A stretch of 64,000 nt of DNA from assembly GCF_008831285.2 (NCBI RefSeq), contig NC_045141.1, positions 23,276,742 through 23,340,741 on the forward strand, given 5' to 3'. Below the pieces are notes generated by a model. It was not told the origin of the DNA and did no database searches. It saw only the letters and a program-made list of their open reading frames with translations. The DNA is from Nymphaea colorata. Taxonomy: Eukaryota; Streptophyta; Magnoliopsida; Nymphaeales; Nymphaeaceae. Below, one piece after another: positions 50,127 to 62,200 of the stretch; the stretch's first letter is position 1, and each line of letters starts with the position of its first letter. Both the position numbers and the translations under genes were made by a program.

Positions 50127-52133
50127 ACATTCATACGCGCATATCAGTACACTTCTGGCTGTTCAAACCTTGAAAAGGGAGACATGGTGAAAAATTTTAT
50201 AGCTATTTGTACACAGGAAAAGTTATCTACAATGATTTCATTGATTGAAAAAAAGGATGGTAGTCAGATGAACTTAACCAGATAAAGACACCCCGGATAA
50301 CTTCTACTTAAGATCCAATGCGCACATTGCAGTACGATCTGCTTAAAGCTACAATGAAGAAGAAAGCTCATGAAATTCAAGCAGTAACGTCCTTTCTCCG
50401 TTAGGTAATACGCATGAAACTCGAAGCTCATAATGTTCACTTTAATTTAATTTATGGAGGCCAAAGGGATAATACCTACTACATGGGGAGCATCTCTTTG
50501 TCTAAAAGCAGCTCATATACGGCTCCTAATTTCTAGTGCAAGTCAGCTCATTTACCTAAAAGCAAGCTGGCGCTCACTGAATGGCAGACATTAGGTCCAC
50601 TAAGTGTTGCATGTGCGACACTATACTGTGTGCTTTGTTGACTTGTCTGTATTGCACTGGTGTACTATAAATACCAACCATCGAATTTTGATGGTGTTGC
50701 ACATTCACCAAGTACAGTTGACATGATCCGTACGTGATAACAATGTATGCAGGGCGGTACAGTTTCAGTTTTTTATTTTTTATTTTTATTTTTCAAAATT
50801 AATTTACATATATTTTTTAATCCAGGGAAAACACCGATGCAGCCCATCGGCAAACAAACCAATACAGCATCGTTATCAATACCGATGGTACTGGCGCCTA
50901 CAGCATTTGAGACTTATGATGCATTCTCATGTTCTCACAACAAGTTTGATGTAATACATGGTAATTAATATGATAATTTGAAGTACGTAGACGGGCCACG
51001 AATGAGTCAAGCCAAGACGAGCATACTACGCTTAGATTGGCTAGTGAATTCTCCCCGCAGCTTGTTTTCTAGGCAAACCAACTAGAGAATTGCCTGTGGA
51101 AGAGCGAGCTAATGCAAAGCTATGCACATTTGCCAGGTGTATATATCTATGCCGTGCCGCTAGCAGAGTAGTGTTTTCAAAAGTCGTTGATCCTCCACAA
51201 TCTGAAGAAAAGCCTATGGCTTGTTACGTTGATTGTGTTACGGGTTTGAGGCAAGTTCAAATTGTTCTTTCTCTCACTCAACACCAACTGTCCAAATCAA
51301 GTCCTGAAACCAAGCATGACAAGCCGAAGACAGTTTCATAGAACACTTACCGAGTGGTCCTTCCTTCATCGAAACGCCTAAGATCACAACACCACGAAAA
51401 TAACTGATCGCCCACAGGACGCTGGAATAAACCAGGGGAACATATTATAATATTGTCTTTGCTTTCCGAATGGGCTATTCTTCTGGATAAATGCCTTGAA
51501 TTGCTGATTTTACATTGGGCCATGGTTCAAAAAAGAACCTGTAGTTCCTAAACCTACTACCCAGCTTCAACCTTGAAGCAAATGGCCCTTATAGTTCAAT
51601 TGATAAACCATGGTTCGCATTGGCAAATGGTACCAATCCACTCATTGGCAGCTCTCGGTGTTAGCAGCCTGCATTTATAATGCTCATCTCTAAATTAAGA
51701 TCGGTTCATCTTTCAAGTTCACACTCAGCAATATGCAGCACACATGTAGTTGCCATCTTCGTCAATACAGGTGACGGTCCACGACGACCTAAGGTCCTAT
51801 TATTGAACCCGATTTCCACTAGATGTCTCGTCTTTCATTAGCATAACCAACCATTCCACACATACATCTTATGCTTAAAACCGTTTTGACTACAGGAACA
51901 AGATTACAGAAGGAAACAATGAAGAAAACAGTAAACGTAAAACTTATTATGTCAAGTTTAGTTCTTCGGACATCGTCAGTAGATGTAAATAAAAAATTAC
52001 AAACCACCAAGAATATAGAAGTTGATCAGTCGTGACAGTGAGAAAAATGAATTGTTCACCGAGCAATGTCAAGTTGGAACAGAAAAGAGCTTCTCCAGAG
52101 AGGAATAATAGGGCGTCGTGATGGCAAATCCTC

Positions 52134-55100
52134 CTACCTAGGCACCGCCACACCGATCTCTGTTGAAAGGAACAAAATCGTAAAATAGAGAAAAATTACT
52201 TGAAGCAGGAAAAAAAAGTAAAATGTGAACTTGAAGCATACGGTATCCTAAAATCAGATATGTAACAGTCAATTATCCAAAATCCAAACTGCTGACCGAA
52301 AACGAGTAATGGTGTCGTGATTCGACCATGGTTTATCCAATGAGGCCCATGTCATGTATCAAGATATCCAAGAGAAGACTGTTTATTTAAATTATGCCAT
52401 ACTACATAAAGTTCTCATTATTCATTTTCCCGACACAGTTCCCTACAAAAGTAGGACACTCTATCATGCTCGGGATTGCTATGCTTACGTTAAAACTCAA
52501 ATCCAAGAGACAAGGATAATTATGAATCAGTGACAAATGACTGGCATTTTCCACGATCACTACGTTCCACATGACGGGAAAAAATATGGCACACACTCAA
52601 TTTGCATGGAATAAATTTTAACTGCTAATGAAGAGCTTTCAGTGAAGAACAATTCGTAACCTACCTTACAGGCCAACCACACGAAGCAAAATGAATTCAC
52701 TCACGTGTCATCATAGTAATCTGGGAAAGGAACAAGGCTTGTCACTAAGCAGTTCAACAAACATTAATACAGAAAAAGGCCCACTAAGTAGTCCAGAATT
52801 TGATGGGCACTAGACACCTCGATAATTGAAGTGGAGAGAGAATTTTGGGTATGAGAAGAGAAATGACATGACAAGGTAAAGTGACAAGATGTCCAAAGAC
52901 AGGCTTTAGCGATCAGGACCCCAAGGTCCTCACTATAAGGTCAGATGAACCTGGGCACAACTTTATAGCTTTGAACTCGCTTCTCATGCTTCTTGATGGC
53001 AATATACAATGAAATTGCAGGCAAAGTAATCCATTATAACAATTGATCCGACTGCTAACACAGAAAAATGAGGTTGTATATAGTAATTTTCCTTGAACGT
53101 GTCCCTGACAAACGTATAACTTACAAATAATGAAAGGGTACAGCCAATGCTAGATTATAGAGTGTTATAATTTTACTTTCAAATTGTCTTTCAAAATTCG
53201 TCCTTTGTTGTTTTGAAATTAGTAAATGCAACTTGATTCCAGGCCACATAATGCAAACATGCTCAGCTATATAGTAAGGCCTATAGTAAAACTATATCAT
53301 GTGCATGCTCAGCAGGAATCCTCAAATTGATTCGTAGCCAAAATTTTCAGAAAAAAAAAAAACAGTATCCATTGATCAGCTGATGCATCCACTGCCAAAA
53401 TCTTCAACATAGATAGACCTTTAAGATAGCAAATAGATACAACACTAGTGATGTTCTCATGCTTCACTTCAAGGATACTCTGCAGGAAGATGGAATAATT
53501 GAAAGTTGAAGCAACACTGATATCTATGAATGTATTCCCTATCATATGTTTTTGTGTCATTTTTAATCATCCTCATCACCATGCTCCCCCACCTAAATGG
53601 GAGCTCTAGTTTTCCATTCTTAGACTATTTGCAGATGATAAAATCCATAATCATACTCATATAACAGGCCAAGACTTTAAAAACCCACCATGAACCTAAC
53701 AAAAAAGAAAGAAAGAGAAAAAGCCTCTCATTGCATGACGTTTATTAGTACGAGACTAAGAAAATTTGTGACTATGCCAAAAGAGCAACACGTTGGTGTT
53801 GATTCTTCAAGCAAGAGAATGAAGGCATCCACTAGCCAATTGAAATAGAAAATGGCACTACACAGTTTTTACTTCTAGGCATGTAACATGCTTGAGATAG
53901 CAGTCTATGTTAATGGAATATCCATACTTGATGATGCTGAGAACTGAGAAAGTGGTTGGCAAGTCCATAAGGGCCCATTTTATTTCTTTTAAGCAAAGGG
54001 ATATCATGTGCCTGCAGGAACCAAACATTTGAAGTTGGTTGAAGATACAAAGATCAATTGATCTGCAAAAGGACATGAGTGGTTTTCTAGAAAGAATAGA
54101 TTAATGGCATAATTATGATATGATCTATGCAACAGAATTAACATTATATATATGGGTAAAATATATGTCCTATATAATTATAAGTGAGATCATAAGATTA
54201 TTTAATCATATTAGCTACAGCTACTTATATATTAATATGCAAGATTATGCAATATATAGATATGTTGACAGGATCTCAGTTATTTTTGGGATTAAGTACG
54301 AAAGTTTTAGCAATACCCTTCCAGAAACTGGGACAAGCCATGGGGTTTTTCTTGCACATATACTTGAGAAATCTAAAATTCAGTAATTAGACGAATTGTC
54401 AAATTGCAAATAAGGATCAATATTGCAAGGAGATTAAAAGGCGGTGAAATATAGAAAGTTGCAATATCACTCCTTAGAAAATAACCTCCAAAGGAAGGAC
54501 CAATTTATAGTAATAGTATTATTAACATGTGGACTACCTGATTCCACATCTTGCAGTGAAGAAAAACAGAGAATATAATATATGTCATCCTATATAAAAG
54601 AAATGCTGTTCAAATTTTATCTCAGAAAAATAATACGTATTGGGTCCTAAAATCCTAACTAACATATTTATATTTTATACATAGATAAACAAGGTATATC
54701 CTTATTACACGCACAATAATTATAAATCTCAAGAAGATCTCCACTCATATGCAAACATGACATTAATGTATATAACTGATTAAGTCCAGCAAGGGCGGGT
54801 ACTAGTAGTCTTACATTTGCAAATAATCTGTAAAGGTTTTATTGGAAAAATTTATATGAGAACAGACAAGCTCTAGAGTTTGAAGACATACAAGGCAACA
54901 GAGCCTAAGCAAATGTAATCAACAAGACAGTTGACGCTCTCACCTTGATTCCTAGAGAACACAATAAGTAACATATCCATATGGTGCAATGTGCAGTGAA
55001 CTACTCAAATTTCTCAAGGTACAGTAGCTTAGTAACTTTATTTGTTCCGTTAAGGCGTTAACTATAGTTTTCTGATACATGCAATACAACAAATAGGAAA

Positions 55101-57180
55101 ACAGAAACGCATGCCATATGAATTCTTCCATTAGTATCAGGAAAACAAACTCAATGTCTTTAGTATTTCAGCAAGCAAGGAATGAATGTGGTCCTCTATT
55201 TTCCCTATGGATTAGATATAAGCATATTCATACAAGCGTGTGGTCAATTTTCCTTGAGGTAGCATGTTTGCCAGGTATCTCCCAAAGTATGCAAATAGAA
55301 TAAGAAACCAGCTAGTGGTCAACCATGCAAATGCATCAAGTAATCCAAGATGATCTTACCAAATAGTTTTAAATAGAAGTCACACAGGTAGAATAGTTTC
55401 CTAAAGCAGGTGACTGATACCATCAACCCCTCCATGTGCATGTGAAAAGAAAGGATCAATCTTAGCTCAATTTTTGTTGGCAAGCACAGTGACCAAATGG
55501 CATCTTTAATAGGTCTCATCAGAAGAGGATGAAGGAAAGAAGAGGATGTGATAAAGAGAAAATTCACATAATCAGGAATCCAGGGAAGTGCTGAACAGTC
55601 ATGAAAACAGACTCAACAGTACAAATAAGATAGAATGGAAAGAAAGAAGAGAAACTATTCACATTACATGTTCAATTGGGAACTTTTATCACATGGACAA
55701 TCAACTTATGCACGAAAGACAAGAATAGACTAGGGTACATGGAAACACACAACAAAGATTTTCTGATTTAACACACAGATACATCTATCAACTGCTAATC
55801 TCATTAAAAATTATTAAAAAACTAAAATTATGAAGGATACATCACTGTATATTATGCCATGTCACGTCACCTACACAATCACAAGCAAGTCGTTGGACAT
55901 AATCCTACAGGTCCAACCTATGACAGCAGAACTGGACATACACTAGTTCCTAGGAAGCAGGAGGCTGGACCTCCAAAAAGAAGAAAAAAACCCACCAACC
56001 AACCGGACAAGTGACTTAGTGAGCCGTGAGATGGTTAATGAACTAGAGTAGTGCCAAAAGAGATAAAGAACTATATGTTGCAGATTGAACAAAAAAAAAA
56101 GCATTTGCAAGTATTGAAGGAGAAGCAACTCACTCCAGACACAAAATATTAGAGTCCGGGAGAGGTCCGACAGAATGTACCCTGAGAAAGTGCACGACAA
56201 CTCTGAGAGTTTACACTTAAGCATGAAGACAGGCGCGCGAGGGCAACAGCGCTATGCAGTGGAAACAGGGAAGGTCCACAACTCAATTCAACTGGCAATC
56301 TGCCGTAAAAGTCAAAGAAGAAAAGAACCAATTAATAATAAGAAAGCAACACACATTCGGCATAAGTAGATTTTTGTTTGGCAAGATTATACTGGCGCCG
56401 GAATTGCACATCAGGTCCAAAATAACAAAAATCGGTCAGGATACAAACTATGGGTATGATCATAGTGAAAGGCGGCAAACTACAAGAAAATTTGGAAGTT
56501 CAGAATGAAAAATCGATAAAACTACTAATCAACCCATGAGTAACACGCAAGGGAAAAAAGAAGAAAAGAGTTCATGCGACAAAGTGGGCACCAACCGAAA
56601 ATAATTTACATAGAAAACAGAAAAAAAAATGTCAACAGACGCAGCAACAAAAAACGCAAGACAGGAAGGATATCAAACAATGGGAGACTTAGAGCAAGCA
56701 GACCGAGAGATGAAAAAAGATGACAACATAGATAAAAATGTGAACGTGAAACAGAACAGGATGAAATAAGAAAGAAACGAGAAGAAATTCAGAGCTTACG
56801 ACAAACGTTATGATCGACCAAAAACAAGATCGCAAGGGCATGATTCATCCATCAACAAGAACCACAAATTAGCGCAATAATCCTTTAGCTCAATAATCAA
56901 GCTACTTTGAAACAAAAAAGGCGGCTGCGGTGAAATCCAAATCCAGCATACTAAATCCGAGGATGAAAAACACACCAGAGAAACAATAGCGGAGATTCTT
57001 TCGAAATGGAGACGGAAGCAACCTGGTGAAGGACTGAAGACGACGAGAGCAAGGCGTCGCCTTCCCGCCAGCTGTCGGCAGACTGGCGCACGGCGAGGGC
57101 GACGAGGAGACCCTAGCTCGAATGGCAGAACGAACCGCAGAAACCGTCGTCCTCCTAAGTAATCTGCAAGGCGAAGCCAT
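52134..57180 (-). CDS. NOXY2: NOXY2/NFD6-family small mitochondrial protein (distal-exon isoform)
   Basis: Exons 57180-57023, 56299-56181 and 52159-52134: 303 nt, 100 aa. Exon 1 encodes MASPCRLLRRTTVSAVRS..., an Arg/Ser/Ala-rich, acid-free leader typical of a mitochondrial presequence. Exon 2 carries the family core LPVELSCGPSLFPLHSAVAL and ARLSSCLSVNSQSCRALSQ. The internal donor CAGG/GTACAT in exon 2 joins in frame to an acceptor (CAACAG) at 52160 whose first codons spell EIGVAVPR and stop. Members of this family (Arabidopsis NOXY2, NFD6) are mitochondrial and known for alternative C-termini, one ending in a similar ..VPR tail. NOXY2 affects the response to 9-lipoxygenase oxylipins, and NFD6 is needed for karyogamy. 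Which of the two this gene represents is uncertain. Confidence 0.65.
52160..56148 (-). other. Long alternative intron / 3' region of the NOXY2-like gene
   Basis: About 4 kb between the proximal stop and the distal exon. In the proximal isoform some of it is 3' untranslated sequence. It is AT-rich, with no open frame I recognise. More noncoding alternative exons may exist, but I cannot place them from sequence alone. Confidence 0.45.
56149..57180 (-). CDS. NOXY2: NOXY2/NFD6-family small mitochondrial protein (proximal isoform)
   Basis: Exons 57180-57023 and 56299-56149: 309 nt, 102 aa, ending ALSQGTFCRTSPGL and stop. Here the internal donor at 56180 is not used and translation reads on for ten residues. 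This is the simpler model and the better supported form, since both exons are contiguous open frames with clear splice sites (CACCAG/GTTGCT donor, ACGGCAG acceptor). The first 50 residues lack Asp and Glu, as expected for a mitochondrial targeting leader. The product has no catalytic motif. Confidence 0.82.
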
Positions 57181-57483
57181 CGCCCAGAAAATGGAGAAGG
57201 ATGTAAGGGAACCACGGACGATCTGCGAACACGGCGGTTGCCTCGGCCAAGGGGTATAGGGTTTAGGAGCCTCCTTTTGGCGCCTAGCGTTAGGGCAGTG
57301 CGGATTTTACATGACATAAACACGTTGCGTCCCGCCCGAATCCAAACGCAGGACACCGACAAGTGGGAATCATAATAATTTCTTTTCAACCCCCGCCCTT
57401 CCGAGAAATTTAGATAAGCCCACCTGACTTTTTGTTTGTCAAGAACCTCATGGACGGACCACTATTGATGGACCATTATTAAT

Positions 57484-57656
57484 GGGCTTTGATTGTTTGG
57501 AAATCATAATGATAGTATGTTATTATTTTATAAATCTGTTTTAAAAGATGAGAAAGATTCATCTAATGCTGTAACAAGTGTTTTATGAATTGGTTTTATT
57601 TTTGAGGTAGTTTCATGATATTGTAATATTATGTTACTATTGTCAAACAACCCTTT
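57484..57656. mobile_element. Possible MITE
   Basis: The left end GGGCTTTGATTGTTTGG and the right end, reverse-complemented, AAAGGGTTGTTTGACAATAG share GTTTG-type termini, and both continue into TA-rich inverted sequence (ATAGTATGTTATTA versus ATAGTAACATAATA). No clear target duplication. Confidence 0.35.
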
Positions 57657-57791
57657 AAAAGCGTGTTTAATTCATGGACAAAGTAGTTCTTACAAAGCTG
57701 GTTTCTACAACAATGGTCTACCCTCTTTACATCTGCATGTGCTCTTCATAACTTATAATAGCTTTGAAACTTATCGTAATAATGTCATTAA

Positions 57792-57860
57792 GTAAACAAA
57801 AAGACCTTTCAAATTGAAAGGACTACGTAAACAAGGAGACCTTCCAAATTGAAAGGACTC
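57792..57860. repeat. 35-bp-period tandem repeat containing a palindrome
   Basis: Two copies start at 57792 and 57827 (GTAAACAA...GACCTT.CAAATTGAAAGGACT). Each includes the near-palindrome CTTTCAAATTGAAAG. Confidence 0.7.
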
Positions 57861-59270
57861 AAGAATCTCTAACTTTGAGGTCAAACTTGGCCTCAAAAGG
57901 TCTAGCATAATTGGTTGGGCGCGTTGAAGGTACGTTGTTAGTCAATTATTGTGAGTGCTACTTCCCTTGGACTTTAAACAGTGATATCACAACAACACAC
58001 ATTTGATACTGCACCCCACTAAGATCTCAATGCAGCCCAAGACCCCAGGATAGGAGGAATGAGGAGCCTTTAAATCTCTTTTTTGTTTGGGTGGCTGATC
58101 GTTAATCTCATGTTCATCCAGACAGTTCATTAAACTTGGGCTTGATAGTGAACCCTACCAGTTTATTGTTGTAATTACCTGTACAAAGGCAACACAATAT
58201 TAGAATGCAGGAGGATCGGGTTGTTTTCTCCCACACACTGAACCATGATCCCTAGTTTCGTGAGCTGTTCAGTTTCATTTCTTGCCGATAGTGAAACCCT
58301 GCATCCATGCAACTAGCCATAAACAGTTGAAAACAGGTTTCGTTCCAGCAGATGGAAGGCATAGTCCTTCAATATGGTTTGCCTCTGCTTCCACAGCATC
58401 AACCGAGGATGTTTTAATAATAATCTGATTGTTCTTGTTCAAGGTGTATTCGTTGGTCGCAAGAGCTTGCCCCAACATCAAAATTTTAAATTCAGTAGGA
58501 TTTTGTAGCAACTTTTTGTTTATGAACAAGTAGAATAATTGAGCAGCGCATTTCGAGGTCCTTGTTGTGAGTGGCTGTCTGTCTGACCTATGGAGGCAGA
58601 TTCGCTTTACGAGCGATCTTCGCCAAAAAGCACGAAGGCCCTCTTGTTTATCCTTCAGAAGTTGATTAGGTTCTCGCTAAATATTCAACTAGCACTAATA
58701 TCTTGAATCCACCTAGTTAGTTAGTTGAACCTCATATTCTCCACCACATACAATTAGATGCAGATTAGGGGACAAAACTTTGAAGTCTGAGATGCTGAAA
58801 ATCAAAATTCTCATGGTAATAAATATCATGTTCTCTTTAGGAGAAACGAATAAAATCTCTTAGATTGAAAAGCACCAGAATAACTGTTTTAGACATAAAA
58901 TTTCTCGATGGCACGATAGAAAGACAGACCAAACAATGGTTTCTTAGATGTACAGATACAAACTTTAGTTCTGTAAATTCTGCACAGGACAACCTGATTT
59001 TTGGGCTGATACCGACATTGGCTCGATATTGGTCACAGGGCATCTCGCAATTTACACTGGAGAATGATGTTACAAGACACTGAAATTTACCAAGCATGCC
59101 CCAGCTATGTGCATGGCAAATGGAAGCTGGAACTTGTTAAATTTATGAATGGATCTTCAAGAAGATGAAGGCGTGTGCATTATCTGTGAAAAGCCTGGAT
59201 TGGAAGATCCTTCCAGCCATAATACTATACAAAAATGAGGGAGAGGACAAGAGCAAAACTATACCTCAAA

Positions 59271-62200
59271 TTATGTACACAACTTTGGCCTCATTTCTAT
59301 CTGTTTCTCTGTCAGATCCTGGAACATGTACCACTCTGCACCCGCTTTGCCGACAGGCATGGGAGGGCGGATGAAAACTTCAACAGGTTTTGGAACGTGT
59401 ATGGTTAAGTGTAGTTCTCTTGGAGTATCTTCAACAATCAAATCGGAAAATTCAGTTGATATTCCCATAGGCTCAAGAACTATCCATCCCAAACCCGAGA
59501 CAGCAATGTCACAAGCAGGCCTGTCAAGGGAAGGTATTTGAGACTAAACAGTTTGTTGAACTTCCACAGACCATGATTTTGCAAGAGACTTCAAAGAAAG
59601 TAATCATTAATTGGTTAGCCACATACCTCTTCCAGTCTTCAAATTTTATTTGTAACCGGCGAACAGATTGAAGACCAGGCCAGCTATCTGCTCTCTCTTT
59701 CCCATTTGGTGGTGTAAGCAATACCCCTAGTTCTCTCTGAATGCATTGTGTGATAAAAGAACTAGTCAGTACTCATTAAAGCATAGCAAATAAGAAGAGA
59801 ATATCATGCTTCATCTTTTTGTTTCCACATATAGGATCTCAACTCATAATAGAAGAGAAAAACAAAGCATAAGAGAAAAAACTAAGAAGTGAGAATCCAA
59901 CTATTTGTCTAGAAAACTGTATAACTTTGAAACCGAAATTACAATCAGGTAGGTATAAGATTCAGGCAAAACATGGTCTCCATCACATTTTTTAATTTCC
60001 CACTCTACCAAACTACACTTCTACACTTCAAAGTTTAACTACACACCTTGTAAAAGTCATCTGCATCAACTGTAGGCACCATGTGTGAATGCAGAGCTTT
60101 GGGGCCATAGAGTGTCAGCCTTGTATGAGGAAAGACCTACATGCCATGCAATGGGTGCACTATAAGGATAAGCGTGCATTTAAAACAAAAAATTATGAAA
60201 AAAAATTTCAGCCGAACTCTACAAACTTTTAATATGTCAATCCTAACAAGTCCTCCCCAAAAGATAGATGACCCATTCAAGGTTGTAGCTCCTCCATCAG
60301 AATGTGCTTCCTTACCAAACGATGCCTGAACAACCACGTAAACTGACCATTAGGAAAAGTTATATATATATATATAAAATATTCCGGAACAGCTAATCAT
60401 ACAGGAAAACATTGGCCTCTTAGATGGCTCTGAGGTGCCAGGGAAGGCAGATCTTCAGAATGGACCACAGCAGCTTGCCTGTGGTGCAGGTGCACTCCAG
60501 GAGTGTCATAGAGTTTCTGCAAGGTATCAAAGAATAAAAAGGATTTAGCGACAAAAAAGGAGGGCCTACAGAATTGTTGAAATGTGGAAGAACTAAAATA
60601 CTAACTAGCAGTTTTCTTTTCAATTTTGCACAGGAAAGCTGCATATTATAATGAACACAAAGATGATTCTATACATACGTAAATATGCTTTATGCAAAAA
60701 TGAAGGTTTCAAAATCAGTCTGACACCGTGTTGAGTCACCAGTTGCTGTACTTTGGGTTGAGTCTGGGTTTGGCTTTAAAGCCTGTGTGTTGTGCGTGTG
60801 GTGTGGATGCATTTATTCTCCATACCAAGGTTAGAAAAATTAATGATTTCATCCATGTATTAATGATGATGTTCTTTCTGGGGGCCTGAACATGGTTTGT
60901 GCATGTAGTATGTTGTCCTTGTGTCTGGACATTGATGTTTGCATGCTTGAATTGTCTGTATGTGCATGTGCCACGTGTATTTGCATCCAGGTGGGTAGAA
61001 CTACAGTCCTTTCTTGTGGCCCCCTAAGGCAAGAACCTGCATCGGCTTATGCAAAGGGGTGGGGACCCATGGAGTTTGAAACAACCTCCTGCCTATAGGT
61101 TGTGAATACACCCCTTTCAGGGCTGCTAGGTAGCAGCTAAAAGTATAATTTATAAAAAAGACACATACAAGGACACCATCAGCACACTCATTGACATTGG
61201 CATTTCATGTCAATAGATAGCATGAGAAAATATCTAAAGAAGTCATATCCTCAAATGATCCAGAATGGTGAAGAAGCGCACCACCTCAACAATTTAAATC
61301 ATTTAACAAAGATCTACCAAGCAAACTCGCTTTTGCCTTCCAGAAATCTATCAACCACCAAGTGCAAAAGGAATAACAAATATCATGGTTCTTGAAACTT
61401 AGTCAACTTAGTGTTGGAAAATACCAATTTTTCATGTTTACATGGCATTTGGAAACAAAGTAACGATATATTATCACTCTGACAACATGTGTAAGGTAGT
61501 ACAAAAAGAACATACCCCACCACCATGAAAAGCATCAATCTCAATTGGACCAAGGGTAGTTCCAGGAACAGCAGACTGCATGGGCTTGTATTTCCGAGCT
61601 GCTGCAGCAACTGGATCTTTTCTTGCCATCATCTCTATATGGAGAAAAAGGAAATTAGCATCCAACAAAATTACATTAGTGTCAAACATGCTACAGCACA
61701 ATTGCTGGAGTGTGGACTGCTTAAGTCACTTTTGTTTTTTTAGTTTATATAGTTGAAACAAATAAAACACATCAACTTTTAGTAGAACATGGCAGCTCAA
61801 GTTCATGATGCATAGGCAAGAGATGAAACATAGGCTTGTTTACCAACACTAGCACAGAATTCTCCCTATATGACCTTAAGAATGGACATTACGGATTCTC
61901 CATCAAGAATATAGGGGGTTAGCTCCAAGATGGAACAAAAAACACATGAACTATGCATTGAATAGCTCATTTCAATCCGGCCTGCTTCTGAAACGTGAGA
62001 TGATAGTTGATACTATCCAAAATGTAAGTGATGAAAAAAAAACGTAAAGAATTATTTACGGAAAGAAAAGGACTAAACCAACAACTTTATTTGTCTTTTC
62101 TTGGCTGAAGATGTCAATGCAATATTGAGGAAAAGAAATAACATAAAGGAAAACCATATCCAATCAATGCAGGCATGAAGGTAGCCGAGTTCTGAATTCT

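Larger units (their letters stand above)
39046..51800. other. Gene-poor intergenic region
   Basis: Nearly 13 kb without a recognisable gene. It contains AT-rich decayed repeats, several (TA)n microsatellites (40730-40750, 45359-45380, 46273-46317), a GC-rich patch at 43140-43340 with no known coding similarity, GATTCGAATTCG-rich sequence at 45830-46180, a GAGTCGAG-rich patch near 46370-46440, and a short MITE at 50016-50126. Open frames here are under 125 codons and unrecognised. Distal regulatory sequence cannot be excluded. Confidence 0.5.
57181..59270. other. Intergenic: NOXY2-like promoter and BPG2-like 3' flank
   Basis: Two minus-strand genes follow each other here. The right part (about 58800-59270) likely includes the BPG2-like 3' untranslated region. 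The left 250 bp are GC-rich and form the NOXY2-like promoter and 5' leader. Between them lie a possible MITE (57484-57656) and a 35-bp-period tandem repeat (57792-57860). An 84-codon open frame at 58275-58529 (minus) is unrecognised. Confidence 0.5.

Noticed and set aside
51090-51341. 83-codon plus-strand open frame (MPVEERANAKLC...)
   Set aside because: No recognisable domain and no supporting splice structure or neighbours; treated as chance.
56808-57389. 193-codon open frame overlapping NOXY2-like exon 1 in another frame
   Set aside because: It overlaps the presequence-coding exon, shows no family similarity and runs through promoter and intron. The MASPCRLL frame fits the family.
58837-59097. 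Opposed 86- and 72-codon open frames left of the BPG2-like stop
   Set aside because: They lie in probable 3' untranslated sequence, overlap each other on opposite strands and have no recognisable motif.
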